Shown in pieces: positions 28,462 through 37,774 of a DNA stretch of 64,000 bases. The DNA is taken from NCBI RefSeq assembly GCF_018069755.1, contig NZ_JAGQDE010000004.1, forward strand, positions 124,001-188,000, read 5' to 3'. Numbering within the stretch: the first letter of the stretch is position 1; each line of letters begins with the position of its first letter. The stretch comes from Ideonella aquatica. Its GTDB lineage: Bacteria; Pseudomonadota; Gammaproteobacteria; Burkholderiales; Burkholderiaceae_C. Below the pieces are notes generated by a model that had not been told where the DNA came from, did not search any database, and was given only the letters and a program-made list of their open reading frames with translations. The translations under genes were made by a program, and so were the position numbers.

Positions 28462-30701
28462 CAGGCGTCTCCGGACAAGGCAGGCTGCAGGCCGCTCGAC
28501 GAGACGGCCAGGTGGGGCGGGGGGGTGAAAGAGCGGGTGGTGTGCAGGACGGCGCTGGAGACCAGCGCCGGCACATCCAGGACCAGGGCGACTTCGCCCG
28601 AGCCCAGGATGGTGGAGCCGGCGATGGCGCGCAGGTGGCGGAAGATCGGCGACAGGGGCTTGAGCACGGTCTGGTGCTCGCCCATCAGGCGATCGACGAT
28701 CAGGCCGACGCGCTTCATGCCGTCGCGCACGATGACCAGGCTTCGGCGACCATTGGGTGTTTGCGGCGCAGGGGCGTGGCGGTAGAAGGCGGCCACGTCC
28801 AGCCAGGGCAGGACCTCGCCGCGCAGATCGAAGCAGCCCGAGACACGGTGGGCGTCGCGGCTGCAGGCCTCGGGCACATCAATGCACTCCGAAACGATTT
28901 CCAACGGCAGCACATAGCAGACGCCGCCGACCTGGGTGAGAAAGCCGTCGATCATCGCCAGCGTCAGCGGCAGGCGGATCTGCATCGTGGCGCCCTTTCC
29001 GGGGCGGCTGTAGACGCGGATCTGGCCGCGCAGCGACTCGATGTTGCGCTTGACCACGTCCATGCCGACACCGCGGCCCGAGACATTGGTCACCTGCTCG
29101 GCGGTGGAGAAGCCGGGCAGGAAGATCAGCTGGTCGACATCCTCGTCGGCCAGATCGGCGTGCGCCGGCACCAGGCCGCGCTCGATCGCCTTGGCCAGGA
29201 TGCGTTCGCGGTTCAGACCGCGGCCGTCGTCGCCCACCTCGATCACGATGGCGCCGGCCTCGTGGTAGGCGTTCAGGCGCAGCTTGCCGGCGGCCGGCTT
29301 GCCCGCGGCCTGGCGGCCTTCGGGGGTTTCCAGGCCGTGGTCCATGCTGTTGCGCACCAGGTGCATCAGCGGGTCGGCAATGACCTCGACCATGGACTTG
29401 TCGAGCTCGGTGTCGCCGCCGGTGATCACCAGCTCGACATCCTTGCCCAGTTGCTTGCCCAGGTCGCGCACCACGCGCTGGAAGCGCGAGAAGGTGTCGC
29501 CCACCGGCACCATGCGCAGGCCCAGGGCGCCGTCGCGGGCTTCCTCGACCAGACCTTCGATGCGCAGCGCCGCCTCCATGAAGGCGGCGGAGGCCTCCTG
29601 CTGGGCGACCAGCTGAGCGCCCGAGCTGGCGATGACGAGCTCGCCGATCAGGTCGATCAGGTGATCGAGCTTGTCGGCACGCACGCGGATGAATCGGGTG
29701 TCGTCGCCGGGGCGGCGGGCCGGTGCGGCGGCCGCGGCCACCGGTGCGGCAGGTGCGGGCGTCGCAGCGACCGGGCTGGGTGCGACCGGCGTGGCGACGG
29801 GATCGATCGTGGGTGGCGGTGCGGCCCCCTGCACGGCCTCCTGCGCGGGCGCCAGCGCGAAGCCGAAGGACTGCCAGGTCTGGCTCAGCAGCAGGTGCAG
29901 GGCTTCGTCCTGTGGCGCACGGCGCTCCAGCAGCGCCAGGCGCTGTGAGGCGTCGGCTTGCGGCTCCAGGATGGCGATGTCGCAGTCGTCAGCACAGAAC
30001 TCGAACACCTGCTCGATGTCCTGCCGGCTGGCGGCGCTGTCAAAGCGCAGTTCGACGCCGATGTGGCAGGACTCCGGGTCCAAGGCAGCCAGCGACGGGA
30101 TGTGCTCGGTCAGCAGCCGGATGCCGGCCACGCGGCCCAGCGACTCCAGGTAGCGCAGGAAGGCGAGCGGATCCAGACCGTTGCGCAAGGCATCCGGACC
30201 GAAGCGCAGCGACAGCAGCCAGGGACCCGCGGCCACCGCATCGGCGGTCTGTAGCGCTGGTGCCTCGGCGACCACCTCCACCGGCTGGCCGCCCGCCGCC
30301 TGCGCCGCGGCGCGCAGCTCGGCGCCCAGGGTGCGGCTGACCTCGGCCACGGCAGCATCGCGGGCGCCGGTGCGGACCTCGTCGAGCAAGGCCTCCATCT
30401 GGTCGCGGCTGCGCAGCAGCAGTTGCGTGACATGTTCGTCCACCGCCAGCGTGCCCGAGCGCAGGTGCTCCAGCAGGGTCTCGGCCTCGTGCGTGAAGGC
30501 CACCACGGCTTCAAAGCCGAACAGGCCGGCCGTGCCCTTGATGGTGTGGGCGGCGCGGAAGGCGGCGTTCAGGTTTTCGCTGTCCTGCGGGTGTTCTTCC
30601 ATCACCAGCAGCGCCTGCTCGAACTGGCGCAGCATGTCGCCCGCCTCATCGAGGAAGCCCTCGCGCGCAACCGCCAGAATCTCGTCGTCGTCACGGCTCA
30701 T
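28461..30701 (-). CDS. cheA: chemotaxis histidine kinase CheA
   Basis: This 746-residue kinase phosphorylates the CheY and CheB proteins encoded around it. Domains in order are Hpt/P1 with the phospho-acceptor His52 in [13 protein letters not shown], a middle region with a P2-like section and a Pro/Ala-rich linker (about 290-330), the dimerisation helices ([19 protein letters not shown]), the ATPase with [17 protein letters not shown], and the CheW-like P5 domain from about residue 610. It is complete. Its start overlaps the STAS gene stop by 4 bases and its stop overlaps the next receptor start by one base. Confidence 0.95.
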   Translation of the reverse strand: MSRDDDEILAVAREGFLDEAGDMLRQFEQALLVMEEHPQDSENLNAAFRAAHTIKGTAGLFGFEAVVAFTHEAETLLEHLRSGTLAVDEHVTQLLLRSRDQMEALLDEVRTGARDAAVAEVSRTLGAELRAAAQAAGGQPVEVVAEAPALQTADAVAAGPWLLSLRFGPDALRNGLDPLAFLRYLESLGRVAGIRLLTEHIPSLAALDPESCHIGVELRFDSAASRQDIEQVFEFCADDCDIAILEPQADASQRLALLERRAPQDEALHLLLSQTWQSFGFALAPAQEAVQGAAPPPTIDPVATPVAPSPVAATPAPAAPVAAAAAPARRPGDDTRFIRVRADKLDHLIDLIGELVIASSGAQLVAQQEASAAFMEAALRIEGLVEEARDGALGLRMVPVGDTFSRFQRVVRDLGKQLGKDVELVITGGDTELDKSMVEVIADPLMHLVRNSMDHGLETPEGRQAAGKPAAGKLRLNAYHEAGAIVIEVGDDGRGLNRERILAKAIERGLVPAHADLADEDVDQLIFLPGFSTAEQVTNVSGRGVGMDVVKRNIESLRGQIRVYSRPGKGATMQIRLPLTLAMIDGFLTQVGGVCYVLPLEIVSECIDVPEACSRDAHRVSGCFDLRGEVLPWLDVAAFYRHAPAPQTPNGRRSLVIVRDGMKRVGLIVDRLMGEHQTVLKPLSPIFRHLRAIAGSTILGSGEVALVLDVPALVSSAVLHTTRSFTPPPHLAVSSSGLQPALSGDA

Positions 30702-31006
30702 GCAGGCTCTCCAGCGTCCGCGGCGGGGTAGGGGGTCAGGGCAGCGTCAAGCCCGTAGGTGCGCAGCGCCTGCTCGACGGCGGGCGACAGCTGCACCAGG
30801 TGCAGGCGGTGGCCACGCTCGCGCAGGCTGCGGTCGGTGGCCAGCAGCAACTGCACGCCCGAGGTGTCCGCTTCGTCCACCCGGGCCAGGTCCAGGCGCA
30901 GGTCACCTGGTTGGCTGTCCAGCAGCGCGATCAATTGCTCGCGCTGGCGCGCGGCATCGACCACGCCCAGGCCACCTTCAAGCTGCACCGCCATCGGCTC
31001 GCTCAT
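30698..31006 (-). CDS. STAS-domain protein in the che operon
   Basis: This 102-residue protein is a single STAS domain of the anti-sigma-factor-antagonist type. The conserved site is in RVDEADTSGVQLLLATDR, where Ser or Thr would be the phosphorylation target. It is encoded between the CheY pair and cheA, overlapping cheA by 4 bases. In several non-enteric che operons a STAS protein occupies this place, but its job is poorly defined; stabilising or tuning the signalling complex is a guess. No partner anti-sigma kinase is encoded nearby. Confidence 0.88.
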   Translation of the reverse strand: MSEPMAVQLEGGLGVVDAARQREQLIALLDSQPGDLRLDLARVDEADTSGVQLLLATDRSLRERGHRLHLVQLSPAVEQALRTYGLDAALTPYPAADAGEPA

Positions 31007-31022
31007 CGCGCGCTCCCGGTGT

Positions 31023-31388
31023 TCAGACGCACAGGCGGCCGACGGCGTCGACCAGTTGCGAGGGCTGGAAGGGCTTGGTGATCCAGGCGCGCGCGCCTGC
31101 CGCCTTGCCCTCGGCCTTCTTGGATTCCTGCGACTCGGTGGTCAGCATGATCACCGGGGTGAACTTGTACTGCGCCATGGTCTTGAGGTGGCGCAGGAAG
31201 CTCAGGCCGTCCATCTGCGGCATGTTGACGTCGCAGACGATCAGGTTGAGCTTCTGGCCATTGAGCTTGGCCACGGCGTCCTTGCCGTCGCAGGCCTCGA
31301 CAACCGCGTAGCCGGCCTTTTGCAGCGCCAGCTTGACGACGGTGCGGAAGCTGCCCGAATCGTCCACCACCATGATGGTCTTGCTCAT
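31023..31388 (-). CDS. CheY-like single-domain response regulator (copy 1)
   Basis: This 121-residue protein is a bare receiver domain with the acidic pair in MVVDDSGSFR, the phospho-acceptor Asp in IVCDVNMPQMDG (residue 53), the conserved Thr in MLTTESQ and Lys in ITKPFQ. It should carry phosphoryl groups from CheA to an output such as a motor. It is a close paralogue of the protein encoded directly upstream: by hand alignment 86 of 121 residues agree without gaps. Which of the two signals to a motor and which acts as phosphate sink cannot be told. Confidence 0.92.
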   Translation of the reverse strand: MSKTIMVVDDSGSFRTVVKLALQKAGYAVVEACDGKDAVAKLNGQKLNLIVCDVNMPQMDGLSFLRHLKTMAQYKFTPVIMLTTESQESKKAEGKAAGARAWITKPFQPSQLVDAVGRLCV

Positions 31389-31431
31389 GTCTAGATCTCC
31401 TGGAAAGAATGGGATGTGGGGATGGATGGCA

Positions 31432-31797
31432 TCAGATGCAGAGCTTGTTCACGGCATCGAGCAACTGGGCCGTCTGGAAGGGCTTGGCCAACCAACCCTT
31501 GGCCCCCGCGGCCCGTGCCTCGTCCTTCTTGGACTGCTGGGTCTCGGTGGTCAGCATCACCACCGGGGTGAACTTGTGCAGCGGACTGGCCTTGAGCTGC
31601 TTGACGAAGCTGATGCCGTCCATCTGGGGCATGTTGATGTCGCAGACCACCAGGTTGAGCTTGCGGCCGGTCAGCTTGGCCAGCGCGTCGCGGCCATCGC
31701 TGGCCTCGACCACGTCGTAGCCCGCTTTTTGCAGGGCCAGCTTGACCACGGTGCGGAAGCTGCCGGAGTCGTCGACGACCATCACGGTCTTGTTCAT
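31432..31797 (-). CDS. CheY-like single-domain response regulator (copy 2)
   Basis: This 121-residue receiver has MVVDDSGSFR, the Asp site in VVCDINMPQMDG, MLTTETQ and LAKPFQ, all the residues needed for phosphorylation. The ATG at 31797 has GGAG 9 bases upstream and gives exactly the length of the neighbouring paralogue; an ATG four codons earlier contains that ribosome site and is unlikely. It is transcribed just after the short MCP (15 bases) and before copy 1 (43 bases). Differences between copies cluster in the helix after the Asp loop and near the end, the surfaces usually used for partner contact. Confidence 0.92.
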   Translation of the reverse strand: MNKTVMVVDDSGSFRTVVKLALQKAGYDVVEASDGRDALAKLTGRKLNLVVCDINMPQMDGISFVKQLKASPLHKFTPVVMLTTETQQSKKDEARAAGAKGWLAKPFQTAQLLDAVNKLCI

Positions 31798-31812
31798 GGT
31801 GTGCTCCATCGA

Positions 31813-33003
31813 TCAGAAGAACTCGACCTCGGACTTGGCGTCGACCTTGGCCGTGGCGTGGTGGGAGGAGCGCATCTCCTCCATCGTGTAGGTGGATTCC
31901 AGGCGTTCCAGCCAGCGGTTGGCCGATTGCGCGGCCTCGTCGGGCTCGCCCTCCAGCCAGGTGTGCAGGCGCTGCATGTCGTCGGTGACCGAGACCAGCA
32001 TCTGGCTCAGGCGATCCTGGGCCTGCAGGTTGACGAGGATCTGCTCGACCTCCTGCTGGACCTGGTGGCCAGCCTCGTGCAGCGTGCGCTGCGAGCGGGC
32101 GACATCCTCGATGCCCACCAGCAGGGCCTGCAGCACCGCGCGGGCGCCTTGTTCGGCCTGCAGGCGCAGCTCGTCCTCGGTGGTGTCCACCGACTGACCA
32201 TGGCGGCGCAGGCCCTGGACCTTGGATTGCAGCTGAGCCAGGTGGCGACCCAGTGCCGCACCGGCCTGGCGCGACTGGTCGGCCAACTGGCGCACTTCCT
32301 GGGCGACGACCGCAAAGCCCTGCCCGGCGTTGGCGCCGGCGCCGCTGCCGGCGCGTTGGGCCTCGACCGAGGCGTTCAGCGCCAGCAGGTGGGTGGCGCG
32401 GCTGATGGTCTGGACTTCCTTGCTCAGCTCGGTCATCTGGTCCAGCGTGCCGCCCAGCTCGGACAGCCCACCCAGCAACTCGTCCTTCAGCTGGGTGATG
32501 GCGCGGGTGGAGGCCAGCAGGGTCTCAAGCTCGTCGCGGTGGCTGTCGAGCAACTGGTCGATCGAGGCGGTGTCCAGGCGCGGCGCCTGGCCGCCGGTCT
32601 GCAGGGCCTGGTCGAGCTGCGCGGCAATCGCGGCGAAGCTCTCGACCAGCGCCGACATGCTGTGTTCGGCGTGCAGCCGCGCGCCGTCGACATTGCGGCG
32701 CCACACCGGCACGATCTGGCGCGTCAGGCCGTTGGCGGACGTGGCAGGCGCTGCCGGGGGCGCAGCGGCGGGGACGGCAACCGTCGGGGGCTTCGTCGCC
32801 CGGCGCTGCCAGAACCAGCCAATGGCCAGGCAGGCGCCGGCGCCCAGCGCCAGCGGAGTGGCCTGCTGGGTACCCAGGGCGGCGCCCAGTGCCAGGGCGG
32901 TGGCCAGCGCCATTCCGGGCAGCCAGGAGTGCCACGCGGCGGCGCGGAGCGACGGGCGTGAGCCGTCGACGGCGTCATCACTCGGCGAGCTTGGAAGGTG
33001 CAT
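31813..33003 (-). CDS. short methyl-accepting protein without a periplasmic sensor
   Basis: This 396-residue protein has two close membrane helices (about 24-45 and 49-66) with almost nothing between them, a Pro/Ala-rich linker, and an MCP-type coiled coil from about residue 100. The hairpin tip reads LNASVEAQRAGSGAGANAGQ, about five residues longer at the turn than in normal receptors (RAGEHGKG type). It therefore lacks a ligand domain and has an altered tip. The C-terminus (EVEFF) is not a standard tether. The ATG at 33003 precedes the first helix; a longer frame to 33234 runs through the divergent promoter region. It leads the minus-strand che operon. Confidence 0.85.
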   Translation of the reverse strand: MHLPSSPSDDAVDGSRPSLRAAAWHSWLPGMALATALALGAALGTQQATPLALGAGACLAIGWFWQRRATKPPTVAVPAAAPPAAPATSANGLTRQIVPVWRRNVDGARLHAEHSMSALVESFAAIAAQLDQALQTGGQAPRLDTASIDQLLDSHRDELETLLASTRAITQLKDELLGGLSELGGTLDQMTELSKEVQTISRATHLLALNASVEAQRAGSGAGANAGQGFAVVAQEVRQLADQSRQAGAALGRHLAQLQSKVQGLRRHGQSVDTTEDELRLQAEQGARAVLQALLVGIEDVARSQRTLHEAGHQVQQEVEQILVNLQAQDRLSQMLVSVTDDMQRLHTWLEGEPDEAAQSANRWLERLESTYTMEEMRSSHHATAKVDAKSEVEFF

Positions 33004-33232
33004 GCGTGAGGGCTCCGATGGATGTGCAGGGCGCCTGAGGCCCGACACTGAATCGACCAATGGCGCCGAGTGTGTAGGGCAGCGCGGCCCTGCGATCTGC
33101 CAATCAGCGCGGGAAACCGTCTGTTCTTCGGTCCATGGGTGGGGCGGCGCCTGCCTAGGATGCGTCCATCGGTCCCCGTCCGTGCGTCGCTGGCGCACGG
33201 GCAGGCTTTTCCATGCCCCACGCGCGACTCGC
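33004..33232. other. intergenic region between divergent MCP genes
   Basis: This 229-base gap must hold the promoters of both che transcripts. I see no convincing sigma-70 or flagellar sigma-28 promoter, RNA gene or repeat in it. Confidence 0.5.
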
Positions 33233-35287
33233 ATGATCGACTTCCGACAACTTCTGGGCCTGCGCCGACGCCGCAGTGACGGCAGCGTCGAACAGCTGCA
33301 TCTGCTGCGCTACCACGGCCTGTGGGGACCGGGAGTTCGGCTGCTACAGAACCTGCGGTTTCGCAGCAAGATCATGCTCTTGCTCGTATCCCTGGCGGTC
33401 CCGCTGGCTTTCCTGCTGACGCAGCTGACGCTGGCGGGATGGACCGAGTGGCGCGAGCTGCAGCGCTCGGTCGCTGCCCTGAAGATTTACCGCGCAGTGG
33501 CCAATGAACAGCTGGCCCTGGGGCAGCTGGGGGCCGCGATGTTCGATGCCGACCGCGATCCCGCCACCGCCGCCCAGGTGGACGGGGCCCTGAAGGCCGC
33601 GCTGGCCGCGGGCGCCGATCTGCGTGTGCAACTGGCCAGCGAGCCGGCCACCGCCGAGCGACTGCGCGAGGCCATACACGTGCTGCGCGATGATCCGCGC
33701 GCCCTGCAGGCACTGGTCGCCGACGCGCGTCCGGCGGCCGTGGGTCAGGCGCCGGCCAAGTACCTGGCGCTGATGGACATCCAGGCCGGACTGGATCTGT
33801 TCCGCACGACCGTGCTGCAGGACGGGGGCAAGGCGCTGCATGACCAGCATGTCGCCTTCGCGCTGAACGCGGGTGCGCTCGACGCGATGCCGCTGGTCGG
33901 CCACCATCTGCGGCGCAGCGAGCGGCCCGGCGTGCGTGTTTTCACCGAGGAGGGCCGCCCCGCCCACGGCCTGCGCCTGCTGGAGAGCACGGTGGTGATG
34001 CAGCGCGAAATTGACGTGCTGCGCAGTCACCTCGACGCGCTCAGCGACGATGGTCTGACCGATGCGGCCAATCTGCGCCGCTCGATCGACCAACTGACCG
34101 GCTTTGGCGCGCTGGCCCGCCGACTGGCAGGCGTGGCCCAGACCGCCGGCTCCGAGGCCGAGGTCGTCCGTGCCATGGGCATGGACGTGGCCGGCTTCCT
34201 GCGGCAGGCGCGCAGCAGCCAGGCCCTGGCGCGCGGCCTGCAGGAGCAATTGATGGACCTGGCCGAGCGCATCCAGCAGCAGCGCCTGGCCCAGACCCGC
34301 GCGGCGCTGTTGCGCCTGGCGCTGAGCGCACTCGCCTGCCTGTCCGTCATGGCCTACCTGCTGGTCTGCGTGGTCAAGGTGGTGGGCGGCGGCCTGGGCG
34401 AGCTGTGTTCGCGGGTCGACGCCCTGGCCAAGGGGGATCTCAGCGAGAAGCCCGAAGCCCGAGGCACCGACGAGGTCGGTCAGGCGCTGACGGCCCTGGC
34501 CACCTCCACGCACCGCATGTCCACCCTCTTCGAGGCCGTCACCCAGGGGGTGGCGGCGGTGTCCTTCGCCTCGCGCGAGGTGGCGGTGGGCAATGCCGGC
34601 CTGAATGGCCGCACCGGCGACATCCAGCGTTCGATCGAGGATGTGGGCCAGCGCGCCCGAGCCTCGATGGAGGCCATGAACCGGGCCGGCGGCGAGGTGG
34701 ACCGCATTGCCGAGCACATGCGCGAGGTGCGTGTCGATGCCCACCGAAGCCGGCGAGCGGCACAGGAACTGGCCGCGTGCATGGGGGGACTGCAGGCCAA
34801 GAGCCGTGAGATCGGTCGCGTCGTGATGCTGGTCGAGTCGGTGGCCCACCAGACCCGGCTGCTGTCGCTCAATGCCTCGGTCGAGGCGGCTCGGGCGGGC
34901 GCGGCCGGCAAGGGCTTTGCGGTGGTCGCGCAGGAAGTGCGGCAACTGGCGCGCCGCAGCGAGTCGGCGGCGCACAAGATTGCCGAGATCGTCAAGGCCT
35001 CGGTGGACGAGATCGCCCAGGGCAACCTGCTGACCGAGCGCGTGGGCGAGAGCGTGCGCAAGACCGACGAGCGGGTTGGCGAGGTCAGCGCCATCATGGG
35101 CGACATTGTCCGGCTGACCCAGGCCGGGCGCGACCAGTCCAGCGAGGTGGTGGGAATCACCCGCCAGGTCGAGGAATCGGCGGGGGGCAATGCCCGGATG
35201 GTCGAGCAGCTGGCCCAGGCCTCGGCCGGCCTGCGTGAGCAGGGTGATCACCTGAAGCGCTCGATGCAGCACTTCGTCTTCGGTTGA
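33233..35287 (+). CDS. methyl-accepting chemotaxis protein
   Basis: This 684-residue receptor has a cytoplasmic N-terminus of about 45 residues, a membrane helix at about 47-67, a helical periplasmic region (about 70-360), a second helix (about 365-387), a HAMP segment and a signalling domain with LLSLNASVEAARAGAAGKGF. The unusually long basic N-terminus (GLRRRRSDG) precedes the first helix. The start at 33233 is the first in-frame ATG outside the oppositely oriented MCP gene. No known ligand domain is recognisable. It is followed 10 bases later by another receptor gene on the same strand. Confidence 0.9.
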   Translation: MIDFRQLLGLRRRRSDGSVEQLHLLRYHGLWGPGVRLLQNLRFRSKIMLLLVSLAVPLAFLLTQLTLAGWTEWRELQRSVAALKIYRAVANEQLALGQLGAAMFDADRDPATAAQVDGALKAALAAGADLRVQLASEPATAERLREAIHVLRDDPRALQALVADARPAAVGQAPAKYLALMDIQAGLDLFRTTVLQDGGKALHDQHVAFALNAGALDAMPLVGHHLRRSERPGVRVFTEEGRPAHGLRLLESTVVMQREIDVLRSHLDALSDDGLTDAANLRRSIDQLTGFGALARRLAGVAQTAGSEAEVVRAMGMDVAGFLRQARSSQALARGLQEQLMDLAERIQQQRLAQTRAALLRLALSALACLSVMAYLLVCVVKVVGGGLGELCSRVDALAKGDLSEKPEARGTDEVGQALTALATSTHRMSTLFEAVTQGVAAVSFASREVAVGNAGLNGRTGDIQRSIEDVGQRARASMEAMNRAGGEVDRIAEHMREVRVDAHRSRRAAQELAACMGGLQAKSREIGRVVMLVESVAHQTRLLSLNASVEAARAGAAGKGFAVVAQEVRQLARRSESAAHKIAEIVKASVDEIAQGNLLTERVGESVRKTDERVGEVSAIMGDIVRLTQAGRDQSSEVVGITRQVEESAGGNARMVEQLAQASAGLREQGDHLKRSMQHFVFG

Positions 35288-35297
35288 GGGGCGCGGC

Positions 35298-37607
35298 ATG
35301 CTGTCGTCTGTCTGGGAGTGGGGCGTCGCGCGGACGCAGCGGCTGGGCCTGTATGCCAAGCTGGGACTGATGTTGCTGGTGCTGGGGCTGCCCCTGCTGC
35401 TGCTGCTGGGGCTGGCGCTGCACCACCGCACGATCGAGATCGACCGGCTGGCCAGCCGGCTCGACGGCCTGTCAGCCACGGAGATGCTGCTGCGGGTTCA
35501 GCAGGGCCTGGATGCTCCGGTCGAACTGGCTGACCTGGCCGCGGTGGACGCCGTCCTCGCTGCGCTGCCAAGCCCCGACGCCGCCATGGGCTGGGCGCCG
35601 CTGCGCACGCGCCTGGCACAGCGCCCGGCCCAATTGACGCCGGAGCTGCGTGCCGCCCTGCTGGCCGACCTGCAGCGCCTGGCGCTGCGGGTGGCACGCG
35701 ACACCGGCACGCTGGAATCCGACAGTGCCGGGGAGGCCCTGCGGCTGGCGCTGTCGACCAACCTTCTTCCGGCCCTGCAGGACGCGGTCAGCCAGGTCGC
35801 ACCGCGGCTGACACCGGGTCAGTTGCCGGACATGACCGATGGCGAGCGCTCGGCACTGCGGGCCCAGCTGCAGATGCTGGAGCGCGATACCGAATCGATC
35901 GACCAGCGCATCGACGTGTTGCTGGGCGCCCAAGGCATGCAGTCGCCCGCCTGGGCCCAGGCCCGCCAGACCCTGCGCGCCTACCTGCGTGACGCCGATG
36001 CGGCCCTGCAGGATCCCGATGGCGCGGCCGGACAGGTGGACCTGCCCGGCCGCGGGCGCCAGGTGCTGCAGCAGCTCGGCGTGACCGAGGTGGCGCTGCT
36101 GGAGGCCCAACTGGACGATTCGCGGGCCGCTCTGGGCGATGCTCGCTGGCGCTTGATGGTCAGCGTCCTGGTGGCCCTGCTCTGGTTGGGCGTGGTCCTG
36201 GTCACCGTGCTGCTGCTGCGTTCCGGTCTGCTGCGCTCCTTCGCGGCCTTGGGCAGTGCGATCCGCGCCATCGCCGATGGCGACCTGGGCTACAGCGCCC
36301 ACGTGCCGGGCCAGGATGAACTGACCGCGCTGGGTCGCCGCGTCGACCGCATGGGCCAGCGCATGTCGGCCATGGTGGCCGAGATCCGCACGACCGCGGT
36401 GCGGGTGCGCGAAGGCGGCGCCCAGGTGGCCGAGGAGGCCTTGTCGCTGGCCGCGCGCAACGAGTTGCAGAACGAGCGCCTGACGCGGTCGGTGAGCGAT
36501 GTCGGGCGCCTTGGCGACGAGGTGCGCGTCACCGCCGAGGCTGTCGCCGACCTGGGCCTGATGTGCCGGCGCCTGGAAGAGCGCGCCGGCGACAGCGGCG
36601 AAGCCATGCAGCAGGCGATCGCCACCGCGACGGCGCTGCAGGAGAGTTCACGCCGGGTGGCCGAGATCAACGGGGTCATCGACGACATCGCCTTCCAGAC
36701 CAACCTGGTGGCACTCAATGCCTCGGTCGAGGCGGCGCGGGCCGGAGAAAGCGGTCGCGGCTTCTCGGTCGTGGCAGCCGAGATCCGCCAGTTGGCACTG
36801 CGCTGCGCCGAAGCGGCCGGCGAGGTGCGCGAGACGATCGAGCTGATCGTCGACGGTGCCGACCACTCGGCCAGCCGCATCACCGGCATCGGCCAGGCGC
36901 TGGAGGGCATGGGTCAGGGCATTGGCTCGATGGCCCGGCGCGTCCACGACATCGGCCAGGCCGCCGAGCGCCAGGCCGATGCCCTGGCCGAGGTCAATGG
37001 CGAGGTGCAGGCCTTGCAGGCCCTGGGCGAGGCGTACGCGCGCAGCGTGCTGGCCACGGAAGATGCCTCGCGGGCGATGGTCAAGCAGTCCGAGGCCCTG
37101 CAGTCCTCGGTGGCCGCGTTCCGCCTGCGCCAGGGCACGGCCGACGAGGCGCGTGCGCTGTGCGAGGCGGCCCGGCAGCGTGTGGCCGAGGTGGGCTGGG
37201 GCAAGGCCGCCGAGGAGTTCCACCGACCCGATGGCCCCTTCCTGGACCGCGACCTGTATGTGTTTGCCTTCGACGCCGAGGGCCGCTACCTGGCCTGCGG
37301 CAACGATCCCGGCCGGGTAGGCCGTTGTGTGCTGGACATTCCCGGCCTGCCGCCCGGCGCGGCCGAAACCCTGCTGTACGGCGGCCGCGCGAAGGCCGAG
37401 CAGGGCGGCGGCTGGGTGGAATACGAGTTCACGCTGGCCGATCTGACGGGCGCTGGACGCAAGAGTGCCTGGGTGGTGGATCTGGGCGACGGTGCCTTCC
37501 TGGGTGTGGGCGTCTACCGCCAGGGGCTCAGCGCTGAAGCGGCGGCGACCTCGGCCGCTGCCACGGCACCGCCCGGCCCCCTGCTGAACGCCGAAGCCCA
37601 CGCCTGA
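35298..37607 (+). CDS. methyl-accepting chemotaxis protein with C-terminal single Cache domain
   Basis: This 769-residue receptor has a membrane helix at about 22-42, a helical periplasmic part, a second helix at about 283-307, HAMP, and a signalling domain with NLVALNASVEAARAGESGRG. After the coiled coil, at about residues 620-745, lies a second sensor module resembling the sCache_2 family: EEFHRPDGPFLDRDLYVFAF, then GGWVEYEF and a closing FLGVGVY. Cache domains normally sit in the periplasm at the N-terminus; here the module would be cytoplasmic at the C-terminus. It is cotranscribed with the preceding receptor. Ligands are unknown. Confidence 0.9.
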   Translation: MLSSVWEWGVARTQRLGLYAKLGLMLLVLGLPLLLLLGLALHHRTIEIDRLASRLDGLSATEMLLRVQQGLDAPVELADLAAVDAVLAALPSPDAAMGWAPLRTRLAQRPAQLTPELRAALLADLQRLALRVARDTGTLESDSAGEALRLALSTNLLPALQDAVSQVAPRLTPGQLPDMTDGERSALRAQLQMLERDTESIDQRIDVLLGAQGMQSPAWAQARQTLRAYLRDADAALQDPDGAAGQVDLPGRGRQVLQQLGVTEVALLEAQLDDSRAALGDARWRLMVSVLVALLWLGVVLVTVLLLRSGLLRSFAALGSAIRAIADGDLGYSAHVPGQDELTALGRRVDRMGQRMSAMVAEIRTTAVRVREGGAQVAEEALSLAARNELQNERLTRSVSDVGRLGDEVRVTAEAVADLGLMCRRLEERAGDSGEAMQQAIATATALQESSRRVAEINGVIDDIAFQTNLVALNASVEAARAGESGRGFSVVAAEIRQLALRCAEAAGEVRETIELIVDGADHSASRITGIGQALEGMGQGIGSMARRVHDIGQAAERQADALAEVNGEVQALQALGEAYARSVLATEDASRAMVKQSEALQSSVAAFRLRQGTADEARALCEAARQRVAEVGWGKAAEEFHRPDGPFLDRDLYVFAFDAEGRYLACGNDPGRVGRCVLDIPGLPPGAAETLLYGGRAKAEQGGGWVEYEFTLADLTGAGRKSAWVVDLGDGAFLGVGVYRQGLSAEAAATSAAATAPPGPLLNAEAHA

Positions 37608-37632
37608 GCGAGGGCCCGCTCGGGTTCCCCGC

Positions 37633-37714
37633 TTCGTCGGCGCGGGCTGCATTTCGTCGGCCGGAAAGGCTGTTCGTCGGGCACCGCGCCAGAAGCCGGC
37701 GCTGCCTCTACACT
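37633..37714 (+). promoter_or_regulatory. three TTCGTCGG direct repeats and promoter upstream of the RND operon
   Basis: TTCGTCGG occurs at 37633-37640, 37653-37660 and 37673-37680, with an exact 20-bp period, so all copies face the same side of the helix. Downstream, TACACT at 37709-37714 is a fair -10 but there is no recognisable -35, as at activator-dependent promoters. The core TTCGTC equals part of the AlgR-type site (CCGTTCGTC), which points to a LytTR/AlgR-family regulator. The regulator is not encoded in the window. Confidence 0.6.
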
Positions 37715-37774
37715 GCGCCACGCCTCACGAGGGCGATCACGCGGTCGATGGTCGACCGGGCACAGGGGACGAGG

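Noticed and set aside
26080-28785. 901-codon open frame antisense to an MCP gene
   Set aside because: The protein is a Gly/Arg/His repeat-like shadow of MCP codons, and it runs across the MCP-cheA junction.
37748-37774. ATG at 37748 as the start of the RND adaptor
   Set aside because: The ATG at 37775 has AGGGG at the right distance and starts directly before the membrane anchor.
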